Source: an uncultured Spirochaetaceae bacterium
Lineage (GTDB): Bacteria > Spirochaetota > Spirochaetia > Treponematales > Treponemataceae
Assembly (NCBI GenBank): GCA_902783155.1
Contig: CACZPR010000064.1
Location: forward strand, 1 to 34,246
Length of the DNA: 34,246 nt
Direction: 5' to 3'
In this document: positions 18,028 to 26,102 of the stretch, piece after piece
Numbering within the stretch: the stretch's first letter is position 1
Layout: each line of letters starts with the position of its first letter
Translations under genes and position numbers: made by a program
The notes under the pieces: model-generated
Told to the model about the DNA's origin: nothing
Seen by the model: only the letters and a program-made list of their open reading frames with translations
Databases searched by the model: none

Positions 18028-18072
18028 AAAAAAAGGGCCGTCCTTGTAGAATCATTGGGCGGTCCTTTTTTT
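18028..18072. terminator. bidirectional terminator between giant gene and ispDF
   Basis: AAAAAAAGGGCCGTCC (18028-18043) pairs with GGGCGGTCCTTTTTTT (18057-18072) over 16 positions with two G-U pairs and a 13-nt loop. A-tract and T-tract flank both sides, so it can serve the plus-strand giant gene and the minus-strand ispDF. Confidence 0.88.
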
Positions 18073-18100
18073 GTGATTAAAAAAATCGTGTTGGCTGGTC

Positions 18101-19351
18101 TCAGTCCTTTTTTAAAAGGCACACGCAGTAAGCCTTTATCGCAAGTCCACCGCCAACGGAGTCTAGTTTTTCGTTGGTCTTTGCCTTGACAAAAATCCTG
18201 TCCGAATCCACACAAAGAATTTTCGCCACGGATTCTATGACCCTGTTTCGCCACGGAATGAATTTGGGGGACTCGAATTCAAGAACGCAGTCCAGGTTTT
18301 CAAGCTCCCAGCCCCTGTCCCTTACGTCGCCCCAGATTTTTTTCAGTAGGAGAGAGGAATCTGCGTCCTTCCATTGTGGGTCCTCCGGTGGAAAGTAAGA
18401 GCCGATGTCTCCAAGCCCCGTGGCCCCAAGAACGGAGTCGCTGATTGCATGGAGAAGCACGTCCCCGTCCGAATGTCCAAGCTCCCCCTTGGGTGAAGGA
18501 ATGTTCACTCCGCCAATCATCAGGGAGCGTCCGTCAACAAGACGGTGCAGGTCCGTCCCAAGTCCAATCCTAATCATTCTGTCGTCCCGCCCGGGAATGT
18601 CGTCCCTGTAGGTTATCTTTTTGTTTTTTGTGTCGCCCTTTGTGATTCTGACTTTTTTTCCGCCGGTAAGTTCCGGAAAGTCGTCCCATATTTCGCTGTC
18701 GTCCGTGTAGTCCCTCTGCATCTGGATGGCATTTTCGTGGCAGCGCATTAGCGGTTCAAGGAGAAATCCCTGTGGAGTCTGTACCGCCGCAAGGTTTTTC
18801 CTTACAAGGTGCCGTGTGATTGTGCCGTCCCCGGAGCTTTCCTTGAATGTGTCCACCGCAGGAACAGCAGGAACAGCCGCCCCAAACTCCAGAGCCGCGT
18901 CAACAACTCCAGCGATTATGTCCGTTGTCAAATATGGCCTTGCCCCGTCGTGGATAAGCACAACAGGATTCCGTCCCGGGCCATCAGATTTTTCATCCAG
19001 ATTTTCAAGGGCGCAAAGTTTTTTGAGAGCGAGACATACAGACTCCTGCCTTGTGGAGCCGCCCGCCATAAAGACCAGCCTGCCGGATAAAAGCTCCCCC
19101 GAAACATTTTTGTCCATGGCGACCGCATTTTTTGCGTCATCCTCATGCCCGGCCGGGACCGTTATTATTATGTGGGAGAATTTTTTTTCGGAATTCTTTT
19201 CGTAATCAAAAAAAGCCCCGAGTGACACTGAAAGCACAGTGCCGGCGCCTAAACGGAGATATTCTTTTTTTTGACCGGCCCCCATTCTTGTTGATGAACC
19301 GGCCGCGAGAAGAACAAGGTCCAGAGTGTTTTCCGAACTATTCCTCGTCAT
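18101..19351 (-). CDS. ispDF: bifunctional IspD/IspF of the MEP isoprenoid pathway
   Basis: The N-terminal half is IspD (CDP-ME synthase), with LAAGSSTRMGAGQKKEYLRL near the start and VLIHDGARPYL and AAVQTPQGF further on. From about residue 260 it is IspF (MECDP synthase), beginning MIRIGLGTDLHRL. The metal ligands are visible in GTDLH and LGHSDGDVLLHA, and DIGSYFPP and KAKTNEKL follow. The fusion catalyses steps 3 and 5 of the MEP pathway in one polypeptide, as in several bacteria lacking separate genes. The chosen ATG at 19351 overlaps the end of carD by 14 bp and has GAGG just upstream. ATGs at 19360, 19369 and 19384 are possible but overlap further. It is translationally coupled to carD and ends at the shared terminator. 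Confidence 0.93.
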   Translation of the reverse strand: MTRNSSENTLDLVLLAAGSSTRMGAGQKKEYLRLGAGTVLSVSLGAFFDYEKNSEKKFSHIIITVPAGHEDDAKNAVAMDKNVSGELLSGRLVFMAGGSTRQESVCLALKKLCALENLDEKSDGPGRNPVVLIHDGARPYLTTDIIAGVVDAALEFGAAVPAVPAVDTFKESSGDGTITRHLVRKNLAAVQTPQGFLLEPLMRCHENAIQMQRDYTDDSEIWDDFPELTGGKKVRITKGDTKNKKITYRDDIPGRDDRMIRIGLGTDLHRLVDGRSLMIGGVNIPSPKGELGHSDGDVLLHAISDSVLGATGLGDIGSYFPPEDPQWKDADSSLLLKKIWGDVRDRGWELENLDCVLEFESPKFIPWRNRVIESVAKILCVDSDRIFVKAKTNEKLDSVGGGLAIKAYCVCLLKKD

Positions 19352-19976
19352 CTGCCTCATCGTCTTCATCGTCCGAATCGTCACGCCCGGAGAACTTTAC
19401 GTCCTCGTCATCCTCGTCGTCAAATTCGTCCGCATCGTCATCCAGAACTGAGCTGACCTTTTTGTCCACCTTGAGACCAAGCGGCTCCAGTTTTGCGTGG
19501 AAAAGCGCCTCCACCTCCTCAGGGGAAATGCCCATGGCCTCGGAAAGCTCGTCCTTCAGCAAGGTCTTTGCGTTTTCATACAGCTTGCGTTCCTGGATTG
19601 GAAGCTCCTTGACCTTTGAGCGGTAGTAGAGGCTCCTTACAATCTGCGTGATGTCCTGGACCGTTCCCTTCTTGAGAAGCTCCAGGTTTATCTGGTACCT
19701 GAGTTTCCAGTCCGATGTGGCCGGCTCGAAGTTGTCCGCAATCATGTCGATTGCCTTCTGTGCCTCTTCCTTTGAAACTATGGCGCGTATGCCGAGCAGA
19801 TGCGAATTCATCACCGGCACCATGACCGTCATCTCCGAAACGGGGATGTATATTTTGTAATAATAGACCATCTCACCTTTGAATTCCTTTTTGAAGACAT
19901 CGGTGACTGTTCCCACACCCTGACTTGGGTACACAACCTTCTGGTTGATTGCAAATTCTGTTTTTGGTTTAGCCAT
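19338..19976 (-). CDS. carD: CarD/CdnL-family RNA polymerase-binding transcription factor
   Basis: The N-terminal RNAP-interacting Tudor-like domain is clear: FAINQKVVYPSQGVGTVTDVFKKEF..YYKIYIPVSEMTVMVPV. A helical DNA-contacting domain follows (about residues 65-165, including DWKLRYQINLELLKKGTVQDITQIVRSLYYRSK). The last ~45 residues are almost pure Asp/Glu (DDDADEFDDEDDED..), an acidic tail longer than in the usual ~160-residue family members. Known CarD proteins stabilise the open promoter complex. ATG 19976 is chosen over the upstream frame start at 19994 because the -10 box ends 6 nt before it and the upstream codons lie in the promoter. It is first gene of a carD-ispDF operon. Confidence 0.9.
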   Translation of the reverse strand: MAKPKTEFAINQKVVYPSQGVGTVTDVFKKEFKGEMVYYYKIYIPVSEMTVMVPVMNSHLLGIRAIVSKEEAQKAIDMIADNFEPATSDWKLRYQINLELLKKGTVQDITQIVRSLYYRSKVKELPIQERKLYENAKTLLKDELSEAMGISPEEVEALFHAKLEPLGLKVDKKVSSVLDDDADEFDDEDDEDVKFSGRDDSDDEDDEADDEE

Positions 19977-19982
19977 GCGTCC

Positions 19983-20011
19983 ATTATACCACAAAGAAGT
20001 GGAAAATTCAA
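19983..20011 (-). promoter_or_regulatory. carD promoter, leaderless geometry
   Basis: On the minus strand TTGAAT (20011-20006) and TATAAT (19988-19983) are 17 bp apart, with the extended -10 TGG immediately upstream. Exactly 6 nt separate the -10 from the carD ATG at 19976, and there is no Shine-Dalgarno, so the mRNA should begin at the start codon. Confidence 0.75.
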
Positions 20012-20056
20012 ATTTTTGTCATTGAAGAAAAAACTTAAAAATTTCCTAAAAAAATC

Positions 20057-20085
20057 TTGACAAATACCCTGGGGGGGGGTATACT
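20057..20085 (+). promoter_or_regulatory. beta-barrel gene promoter with G9 in its spacer
   Basis: TTGACA (20057-20062, perfect -35) and TATACT (20080-20085) are spaced by exactly 17 bp, made of AATACCCT plus nine G. The start is predicted near 20092. AAGGAG (20103-20108) precedes ATG 20115. At G9 the promoter has the optimal spacing. Confidence 0.85.
20071..20079 (+). repeat. homopolymeric G9 tract
   Basis: Nine consecutive G end directly against the -10 hexamer. Such tracts slip during replication, and poly-G tracts upstream of T. pallidum tpr genes are known to vary in length and to change transcription. Confidence 0.9.
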
Positions 20086-20114
20086 TATTTTAAATTTTTT
20101 TTAAGGAGTATGAA

Positions 20115-20870
20115 ATGAAAAAAATTATTGCTACTGCAGCCGCTATTGCGGTAAGTGCTATTTCTGCATTCGCCTTCGACGTCACTCTTGGCGCGCGCGG
20201 AAATGTGAACTTCGGTCTTGGTACGACCCTGTCAGAGACAAGTTCGAGAAGCCTGGATTCTACCAGGAATGCTGTCAAGGCTGCCAACGGTACTTTGAAC
20301 GAAGGTGGAAACATCGGCGGTGGATTCGGAGTCTATGTGAACTTTGGCCTCGTGGATCTTGGTCCCGGCTCCCTTGGTCTCCAGCCCGAGTTCGACATGA
20401 ACTTCAACAACGGATACAATTTTACTGCAAAAGTAACTTATTCTGGAACATCTAGTGAAATGGGTCTGACTAGTAGTGACAACACAATCGACATTCCGCT
20501 TCTTGTGACATACAAGGCAGACATTGGCTCCATTTTTACCCTTGGGGGAGGCGTTGGACCTTATCTTTCAATTCCTGTAGGACTTGACCAGGTTACGGTA
20601 TACAAAAACGGCTCTTCTTCGCCAACTACTACTAAGGCTTCTGACACCATGGACATGAAGGCGGGCCTGAACTTCGGCATGGCCTTCGATGTCAACGCCG
20701 GATGGAAGCTGGGACCGGGAAGCATAGTTCTTGACTGCCGCTACATGCTGGACTTCACACCGACAAAGGTTTCTTCAAAACCAAAGAGCGGAAGCACATG
20801 GAGCGACCCAAGTGAAATGTGTACCCGCCGTGGACTTTCTGTTGGCGTAGGCTACCAGTACAAGTTCTAA
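20115..20870 (+). CDS. small outer-membrane beta-barrel protein
   Basis: A cleavable signal (MKKIIATAAAIAVSAISAFAF) leads a 251-residue protein. It is built of alternating amphipathic strands rich in Gly, Asn and aromatics: VTLGARGNVNFGLGTTL, GGGFGVYVNFGLVDLGPGSLGLQPEFDMNF, VGVGYQYKF. It ends in Phe, the usual BamA recognition residue. This suggests an 8-stranded outer-membrane barrel; the ligand or function is unknown. It has its own strong promoter with a G9 tract and its own terminator, so it is a single-gene unit, divergent from carD. Surface exposure is inferred and would fit phase-variable control. Confidence 0.8.
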   Translation: MKKIIATAAAIAVSAISAFAFDVTLGARGNVNFGLGTTLSETSSRSLDSTRNAVKAANGTLNEGGNIGGGFGVYVNFGLVDLGPGSLGLQPEFDMNFNNGYNFTAKVTYSGTSSEMGLTSSDNTIDIPLLVTYKADIGSIFTLGGGVGPYLSIPVGLDQVTVYKNGSSSPTTTKASDTMDMKAGLNFGMAFDVNAGWKLGPGSIVLDCRYMLDFTPTKVSSKPKSGSTWSDPSEMCTRRGLSVGVGYQYKF

Positions 20871-20896
20871 GCAATACAAAAAATCCTTCTATTTTG

Positions 20897-20924
20897 CCCC
20901 ATCGGTCCTGCCGGTGGGGTTTTT
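20897..20924 (+). terminator. terminator of the beta-barrel gene
   Basis: CCCCATCGG (20897-20905) pairs with CCGGTGGGG (20911-20919), with one G-U pair, around a 5-nt loop and followed by T5. Confidence 0.88.
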
Positions 20925-20941
20925 GCTGTACATTTTGCCAT

Positions 20942-20973
20942 AAAAAAAGCCACACCCCCTTTTGGAATGTGGC
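20942..20973 (-). terminator. terminator of the adk operon
   Basis: On the minus strand GCCACA (20973-20968) pairs with TGTGGC (20954-20949), followed by T7 (20948-20942). It lies just after the adk stop. Confidence 0.75.
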
Positions 20974-20986
20974 CACGTTTCCGGAT

Positions 20987-21619
20987 TTATTTTACCGGGA
21001 AAAGTTTCTTGAAATCTACAAGAACTTCCTTGCTGTCGCGGGCTGAATCAATGTCCACCATCTTGTTTAGCTTGCGGTAGAAATCAATCAGCGGCTCGGT
21101 CTCCTTTCTGTAGACTTCAAGGCGGTTTGTGATTGACTCAATCTTGTCGTCCTCGCGTGTGAAAAGTTCTCCGCCACACTTGTCGCATTTTCCCTCGACT
21201 TTCGGCGGCATGAATTTTACGTTGTAGTTCGCCTTGCACTCCTTACAGACGCGGCGGTTTGAGAGACGGTCGATAATCAGCTGGTTGTTCACCTCAAAGT
21301 TCACGACCTGCACCGGGATGCCGAGCTTTTCAAATGCCTCAGCCTGCGGTATTGTGCGTGGGAATCCGTCAAGGATGAATCCGTTTTTGCAGTCGTCCTT
21401 CTTAAGCCTGTCGCCGACAATCTCCAGAACAAGGTCGTCGCTCACAAGTCCACCGGCATCGATAACGGCCTTGACCTTTTTGCCAAGCTCCGTCTGGTTC
21501 TTGATGTTCTCGCGGAAGATGTCCCCTGTTGAAATCTGGGGAATCCTGTATTCTTCCGAAACCTGCGCCGCAAGTGTTCCCTTTCCAGCTCCCGGTGGTC
21601 CTAAGAAAATGAAGTTCAT
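20987..21619 (-). CDS. adk: adenylate kinase, zinc-LID form
   Basis: This enzyme interconverts ATP + AMP and 2 ADP in the cytoplasm. The P-loop GPPGAGKGT is at residues 7-15, the AMP-site ISTGDIFR at 29-36 and DGFPRT at 84-89. The LID domain carries four cysteines (C125, C128, C145, C148) in the CxxC...CxxC arrangement that binds structural zinc, as in Gram-positive and many thermophilic Adks. The 210-residue length is normal for the long form. AAGGAG lies before the ATG. It is the last gene of a four-gene minus-strand run, 72 bp after the rarA fusion. Confidence 0.97.
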   Translation of the reverse strand: MNFIFLGPPGAGKGTLAAQVSEEYRIPQISTGDIFRENIKNQTELGKKVKAVIDAGGLVSDDLVLEIVGDRLKKDDCKNGFILDGFPRTIPQAEAFEKLGIPVQVVNFEVNNQLIIDRLSNRRVCKECKANYNVKFMPPKVEGKCDKCGGELFTREDDKIESITNRLEVYRKETEPLIDFYRKLNKMVDIDSARDSKEVLVDFKKLFPVK

Positions 21620-21691
21620 GTTTTTCTCCTTGTTTACAAAAATTTGTTACGGCAAATTTCAATTATGCCTGTGAATAAACTATTTTACCCT

Positions 21692-24154
21692 TTAATCGCC
21701 AAATCCACAAGTGAAAAATGCGTTTTCGGTTTTCCATGTGAAAATCTGTTTTTCAGCCGCCGATTTAAGGAGGGACTTTATTTTTTCGCAGGACTCCTTT
21801 CCAATCGCGCCGCACATGGCCTTTCCGTAGGACGAGTTTTCCGTGTCGAACCATTTTTCAATTTCGCCCGCAACTATCCTGCGTTTTTCGACAAGGGCCG
21901 TTCTTTGCGTCCTGACCGAAAATCCCTGTGCCGAAAATATTTTTTCAACATCCTCGGGACCCCATGCGAAGAGCCTGTTGTTTTTGTCGGAGAAAAATGC
22001 TTTCTCGGCCTTCTCCATGTCAATCAGTATGCGGCTTATGTCGGCATCCATTTTTTGGGACGCAAAAATCTGCTGCGAGATGAGTGGGGAAATGTGCTGG
22101 CCCATGCTCGGAATCCTCTGCGAGAAAATGATTTTTGCCCTTTTCTCCAAAAGAGGGGGTCTGTCTTTTTGAGGGACGGATTCAGGGTCGTAGGCTATGT
22201 CCCTTGTCTCGCTCTCGGTTCCTGTGAAAAGCTCCCTGATTGATGCCGCCGCCTGGTTGATGTCGGAAAGGGAAGAGAACATGTCCCTGAAAAAAATCCT
22301 GTCCAGAACAATGTCGCCCATGGCCTCGACGCAGCTTCTTATGTTTGTCGGGGAGAAAACAGGTTTTCCGCTCTGGACCGAAAGAAGTGGCCTGTCCATG
22401 TTTCCGAGCGTGGATGCGTATTGCTCAAGAAGCTCCTTTCCCTGGCTGTTCCTGCATACGCCGCATACCAGACCCTCGGGGCATTTCCGCATCAGGTCAA
22501 AAATCAGGAGGCAGTCGTCGGCGTTCCAGATAAGGCTTCTGTGGTGCCTCTTCAAATCCGCAAGACCGGCCATTGTGTCCCGAATCTGCGTGAGGATTTG
22601 CGCACGGTTTAAATCCAGCCTTGCCCTCCATGAGCGTTCTGCCCTGTCAAGGACCGAGCTTTTCTTCTTGTCCTCGGGGGTGAATGTCAGGTTCTCCTCT
22701 TTCTTTGAGTCGCCGGAGCGGAAATGTTCCTGAATCCACCAGTCGCTGATTGGATTTTCCATGGACGGAGCTTCGGAACCGTTGGATTCATAATCTTTTT
22801 CCACAAGGGATGCAATCTGTATTTCGCGTCGGGAAAGAACCTCGTCCCTTATTGTCGCCTCGTAGCCCTGCGTTGACGGGGTGTAGAAAACTTTACCCAC
22901 AAGGCTGTCCGGAAGATACTGCTGCGCAACCCAGTGGTCCCTGTATGCGTGCGGATAAAGGTAGCCCGAGCCATGTCCGAATCCTTCCGCGTCACGGCTT
23001 GAATCTTTCAGGTGGTTTGGAACGTCGGCATCCTCTTTTTCAACGGAGGCGAGCGCATCAAAAAATGCCATGGAGCTGTTAGATTTTGGTGCGGTGGAAA
23101 GATAAAGGGCTGCGTGTGCAAGAAAATAGCGTCCCTCGGGAAGTCCCACCCTGTCAAATGCGGCGGCACAGCTTTCGACCACAGTTATTGCGTGGGGATC
23201 TGCAAGTCCCGTGTCCTCGCAGGCGGAAATCAACATGCGGCGGAAAATGAAGTGGGGGTCCTCACCGGCCTTTACCATTCTTGCAAGCCAGTAGCTCGCG
23301 GCATCCGGGTCCCTTCCCCTGAGGCTTTTTATGAACGCGGATATTATGTCGTAGTGGTAGTCTCCGTCCCTGTCGTACAGGACAACCTTTTTCTGGATTG
23401 ACTCTTCCGCTGCCTCACGGCTTATGTAGATTGTGCTTCCCCATTCCGGCACCGGTGGATTTGCTTCCGGGTCCCATTTTTCTGGGGTGGTCTCCACGGC
23501 AAGCTCCAGTGCGTTCAAAAGGCTCCGCGCGTCTCCGTTTGCTGTTTCGACAAGATGCTCCAGCGCTCCGTCCTCGAAAACTATTTTCCAGTGTCCGTAG
23601 CCCCTTTCCCTGTCGTCTATTGCCTGGATTGCGGTCTTTTTCAAATCTTCCTGCGTGAGAGGCTTTAGCTGAAATACACGGCTCCTGCTTACAAGGGCCT
23701 TGTTTACCTCAAAAAAGGGATTTTCGGTGGTTGCCCCAATCAGTATGATGGTTCCGTTTTCCACCCACGGAAGGAGTGCGTCCTGCTGGCTTTTGTTCCA
23801 CCGGTGGACCTCGTCAACAAAAAGGATTGTCTTCCTTGTGTAGAGCTTCCTCTGGTCCTCCGCGTCCGCTATTGCTTTCCTTATGTCGGCGACACCTGTT
23901 AGGACTGCGTTGAGCGTTATGAAATTTGATTTCGTGTGGTTCGCGATTACCCTTGCGAGAGTTGTTTTTCCGGAACCCGGGGGACCGTAGAATATGACTG
24001 AGGTGAGCTGGTCCGCCGCTATTGCCCTGCGAAGAAGCCGCCCCTTTCCAACAATGTGGTCCTGCCCGATGTATTCGTCAAGTGTCCGGGGCCGCATTCT
24101 GGAGGCAAGGGGTTCGTGTGTCTTTCCTATGGAGTCAAACAAATCTTCTGGCAA
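21692..24154 (-). CDS. rarA: RarA/MgsA AAA ATPase fused to a C-terminal domain
   Basis: Residues 1-~450 are a complete RarA (MgsA/WRNIP1-like) clamp-loader-type ATPase, with Walker [10 protein letters not shown] at 57-65 and Walker [11 protein letters not shown] with D114-E115. A sensor-1 region ([11 protein letters not shown]) and the helical tetramerisation part ([21 protein letters not shown].., [18 protein letters not shown]) follow. RarA acts at stalled forks and gaps. About 350 further residues follow. The part around [30 protein letters not shown] has the layout of the methyltransferase-like domain in the known RarA/unknown-domain fusions, but without a clear GxGxG SAM motif. The start codon is TTG, with AAGGA upstream. 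It begins 14 bp after the lipoprotein gene. Confidence 0.9.
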   Translation of the reverse strand: MPEDLFDSIGKTHEPLASRMRPRTLDEYIGQDHIVGKGRLLRRAIAADQLTSVIFYGPPGSGKTTLARVIANHTKSNFITLNAVLTGVADIRKAIADAEDQRKLYTRKTILFVDEVHRWNKSQQDALLPWVENGTIILIGATTENPFFEVNKALVSRSRVFQLKPLTQEDLKKTAIQAIDDRERGYGHWKIVFEDGALEHLVETANGDARSLLNALELAVETTPEKWDPEANPPVPEWGSTIYISREAAEESIQKKVVLYDRDGDYHYDIISAFIKSLRGRDPDAASYWLARMVKAGEDPHFIFRRMLISACEDTGLADPHAITVVESCAAAFDRVGLPEGRYFLAHAALYLSTAPKSNSSMAFFDALASVEKEDADVPNHLKDSSRDAEGFGHGSGYLYPHAYRDHWVAQQYLPDSLVGKVFYTPSTQGYEATIRDEVLSRREIQIASLVEKDYESNGSEAPSMENPISDWWIQEHFRSGDSKKEENLTFTPEDKKKSSVLDRAERSWRARLDLNRAQILTQIRDTMAGLADLKRHHRSLIWNADDCLLIFDLMRKCPEGLVCGVCRNSQGKELLEQYASTLGNMDRPLLSVQSGKPVFSPTNIRSCVEAMGDIVLDRIFFRDMFSSLSDINQAAASIRELFTGTESETRDIAYDPESVPQKDRPPLLEKRAKIIFSQRIPSMGQHISPLISQQIFASQKMDADISRILIDMEKAEKAFFSDKNNRLFAWGPEDVEKIFSAQGFSVRTQRTALVEKRRIVAGEIEKWFDTENSSYGKAMCGAIGKESCEKIKSLLKSAAEKQIFTWKTENAFFTCGFGD

Positions 24155-24168
24155 AAGCTTGGGTCCTT

Positions 24169-25314
24169 TTATTTTTTCTTTGAAGAGTCGCCGTCACGGT
24201 TCCAGTTTCCACGTCCGGGGTAGAAAGCGTAGAGTCCAGTCTCCTTGAAAGAGTCCGCCGCCGATGAAAGTGGTCCCAGTATTGAGAGGGATGCGTATTC
24301 ATCTGTTCCTGCTTCCGAAAGGCTTGAGTCAAGAACGTAAATGCAGTTGATGTGCGATGTCAGAAGTGTCTGCGCGTTGTTTCCAAAATCCGAGACGCTG
24401 GAGCTGACTTTTTTGTCGCTCAGTATTTCCGTTCTGTAGATTCCGTTGGTGGTTCCCACAAGAAGATAGTTGCCTGTCGCCGCCAGTGCCCATATTGGAC
24501 CGGAGCTGAGTTCTATCGTATATTCTGAAGTTCCGTCCGTGCAGACCACCGAGGAGCCTTTTGCGTAGTATGCGTAGGTCCCGTCACTGTTGACAGTTGC
24601 CGCCGTTGTGTTGATGATTTTTTCGCCCCCGTTGACTTTTATTGCCCTTGCTGTAATCCAGTTGGCATTTTCAGTGGCGTTCACAACATCTGCGCTTGCG
24701 GTAGCGGTAATGTCTGTAGGGGTTGCGCTTCCGTTGAGGGACAGGAGCTTTGTCGCTGTTATTGTTCCCTCGGAATTTGTCTCATGTGTGAGAAGATATG
24801 CCTTGCGTCCGCTTGTTGATGAGCCGGTCTTTCCGTTTCCAACCTGGTTGTCGAAAAGCACGACCTTGTTGTTGGATTCGGTGACTTTTGTCCATGTCTC
24901 TCCATTTGTTGAGCAGTAGACTGTCCTTGTTCCCGGATAGTTTACGGCATCCTCCTTGTTGGTCTCTATTTTCACCGTGTAGCAATAGAGATATGTGTCG
25001 TCGGCGGCAAGTGAGACCAGATGTGTCCAGTTGTTCACTATACTGTTCCCGGCGTTGTCGTTTGCGCTGACCTGTGACCACTGGTAGTTGTATTGTCCCG
25101 TGGTGGATGATGGGGACAGGGTTTTTCTGTAGATGAGCGCATTGCCTGTGTAAAGGTTTCCCTTGAATGGAACAATTGAGTTTATGTCGCCCTCAAGACC
25201 GTTCTGCTGTGGAACTTCCTGCTCAATCAGGTAATATATGTTGTCGTGGCAGGATGTGGCTGCAAAAATCATGGAGGCCGCCAGAATCGAAATGGCCAGT
25301 CTGCTTTTTTTCAT
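24169..25314 (-). CDS. lipoprotein of unknown function, possible beta-propeller
   Basis: The signal MKKSRLAISILAASMIFAATSC ends in a spirochaete-type lipobox (AATSC, lipidated C22). The mature part (~360 residues) is Ser/Thr/Asn-rich with recurring short strands (YLYCYTVKIE, YCSTNGETWTKV, GTYAYYAKGSSVVCTDG, GNYLLVGTTNGIYRTEI). These look like the blades of a beta-propeller or sialidase-like fold; that reading is tentative. The tail is very basic (DGDSSKKK). It starts 18 bp after the TP0733-like gene and ends 14 bp before rarA, so it is co-transcribed with both. No catalytic motif was recognised. Confidence 0.75.
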   Translation of the reverse strand: MKKSRLAISILAASMIFAATSCHDNIYYLIEQEVPQQNGLEGDINSIVPFKGNLYTGNALIYRKTLSPSSTTGQYNYQWSQVSANDNAGNSIVNNWTHLVSLAADDTYLYCYTVKIETNKEDAVNYPGTRTVYCSTNGETWTKVTESNNKVVLFDNQVGNGKTGSSTSGRKAYLLTHETNSEGTITATKLLSLNGSATPTDITATASADVVNATENANWITARAIKVNGGEKIINTTAATVNSDGTYAYYAKGSSVVCTDGTSEYTIELSSGPIWALAATGNYLLVGTTNGIYRTEILSDKKVSSSVSDFGNNAQTLLTSHINCIYVLDSSLSEAGTDEYASLSILGPLSSAADSFKETGLYAFYPGRGNWNRDGDSSKKK

Positions 25315-25332
25315 CTATAATCTCTCCCTGCT

Positions 25333-26001
25333 TTAGAAGTAGTATCTCGCGCTTGCGGAAATTGTCACGAACTGCGCATGTTTGTTTTCCTTGCCCGAAT
25401 ACAGCCTGTTGAACTGGGGCAGCCAAAGATAGGAAATCTCACCGCCAACGGACCAGTCGGCTGAGAGCCTATAGTTTAGACCGATTTCAGGCTTTATCGC
25501 AAGTCCCGGCCAGTAGGTCTTTCCGTTGTACATCTCCCATGCCATTCCAATGCCGAGCGTAATCGGGATTTCAAAATTCTTGATGTGCGGGGTGTATGTG
25601 ACCGTCGCAAGGATTGGCACGCAGTTGAAGATGTTACCACCGAGCGTCACGTTGAATCCGAATGTCGCGTCCGCTCCAACCGAAATCTCCGGGGTAAGGA
25701 AGTAGTGGTAGCCAAGACAGGCCATTCCACCGGGCTTCATCTTTCCGTCGTCCGTAAATGGATTTCCGAATGAAAGTGGAAAACTGCCTCCGAGCGCGAT
25801 CCTAAGGTTCTGGTCCCCGGCCATGTTTCCAGTGTTGTAGACCACCTCGACCTGCTCCTCGTTTTCATGCTGGTCCTGGATTTTGTCTATGTTTTCGCTT
25901 TCGTTTGGTTCCGTTTCGGCAGCGGCGGCAGACATTGGCCTGGCAAAAAAAGATGCCCCGAGAACCGCCGACATAAGTATGCTAGTAATTATGCGTTTCA
26001 T
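25333..26001 (-). CDS. outer-membrane beta-barrel protein, TP0733-like
   Basis: A signal peptide (to about residue 27, ending MSAAAAE) and a short acidic, Gln/Glu-rich linker precede a compact barrel of about 165 residues. Amphipathic strands are visible (LRIALGGSFPLSF, GGMACLGYHYFLTPEISVGADATFGFNV, NFEIPITLGIGMAWEM, GLAIKPEIGLNYRLSADWSVGGEISYLWL). The C-terminus is SASARYYF, with terminal Phe. Size, strand pattern and position next to divergent folD recall T. pallidum TP0733, an OmpW-like small barrel; this is recall, not an alignment. It is first gene of a run with the lipoprotein, rarA and adk. AGGAAAT is present upstream of ATG. Confidence 0.78.
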   Translation of the reverse strand: MKRIITSILMSAVLGASFFARPMSAAAAETEPNESENIDKIQDQHENEEQVEVVYNTGNMAGDQNLRIALGGSFPLSFGNPFTDDGKMKPGGMACLGYHYFLTPEISVGADATFGFNVTLGGNIFNCVPILATVTYTPHIKNFEIPITLGIGMAWEMYNGKTYWPGLAIKPEIGLNYRLSADWSVGGEISYLWLPQFNRLYSGKENKHAQFVTISASARYYF

Positions 26002-26023
26002 ATTTCCTCACATTTTTCGACCA

Positions 26024-26052
26024 ATATTAACGTTTTTATAGTCAAAATTCAA
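26024..26052 (-). promoter_or_regulatory. promoter of the TP0733-like operon
   Basis: On the minus strand TTGAAT (26052-26047) and TAATAT (26029-26024) are 17 bp apart, giving a start near 26017 and a ~16-nt leader. It overlaps the divergent folD promoter. Confidence 0.55.
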
Positions 26053-26067
26053 TATATCTTCTATAAT
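26039..26067 (+). promoter_or_regulatory. promoter of the folD-folE2-miaB operon
   Basis: TATAAT (26062-26067) is perfect; TAGTCA (26039-26044) lies 17 bp upstream with 4 of 6 -35 matches. A GAAGGAAGG ribosome site precedes ATG 26103. It interlocks with the divergent promoter at 26024-26052. Confidence 0.6.
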
Positions 26068-26102
26068 CATACAAAAAACTGATTGCGAAGGAAGGTTACA
26101 AA

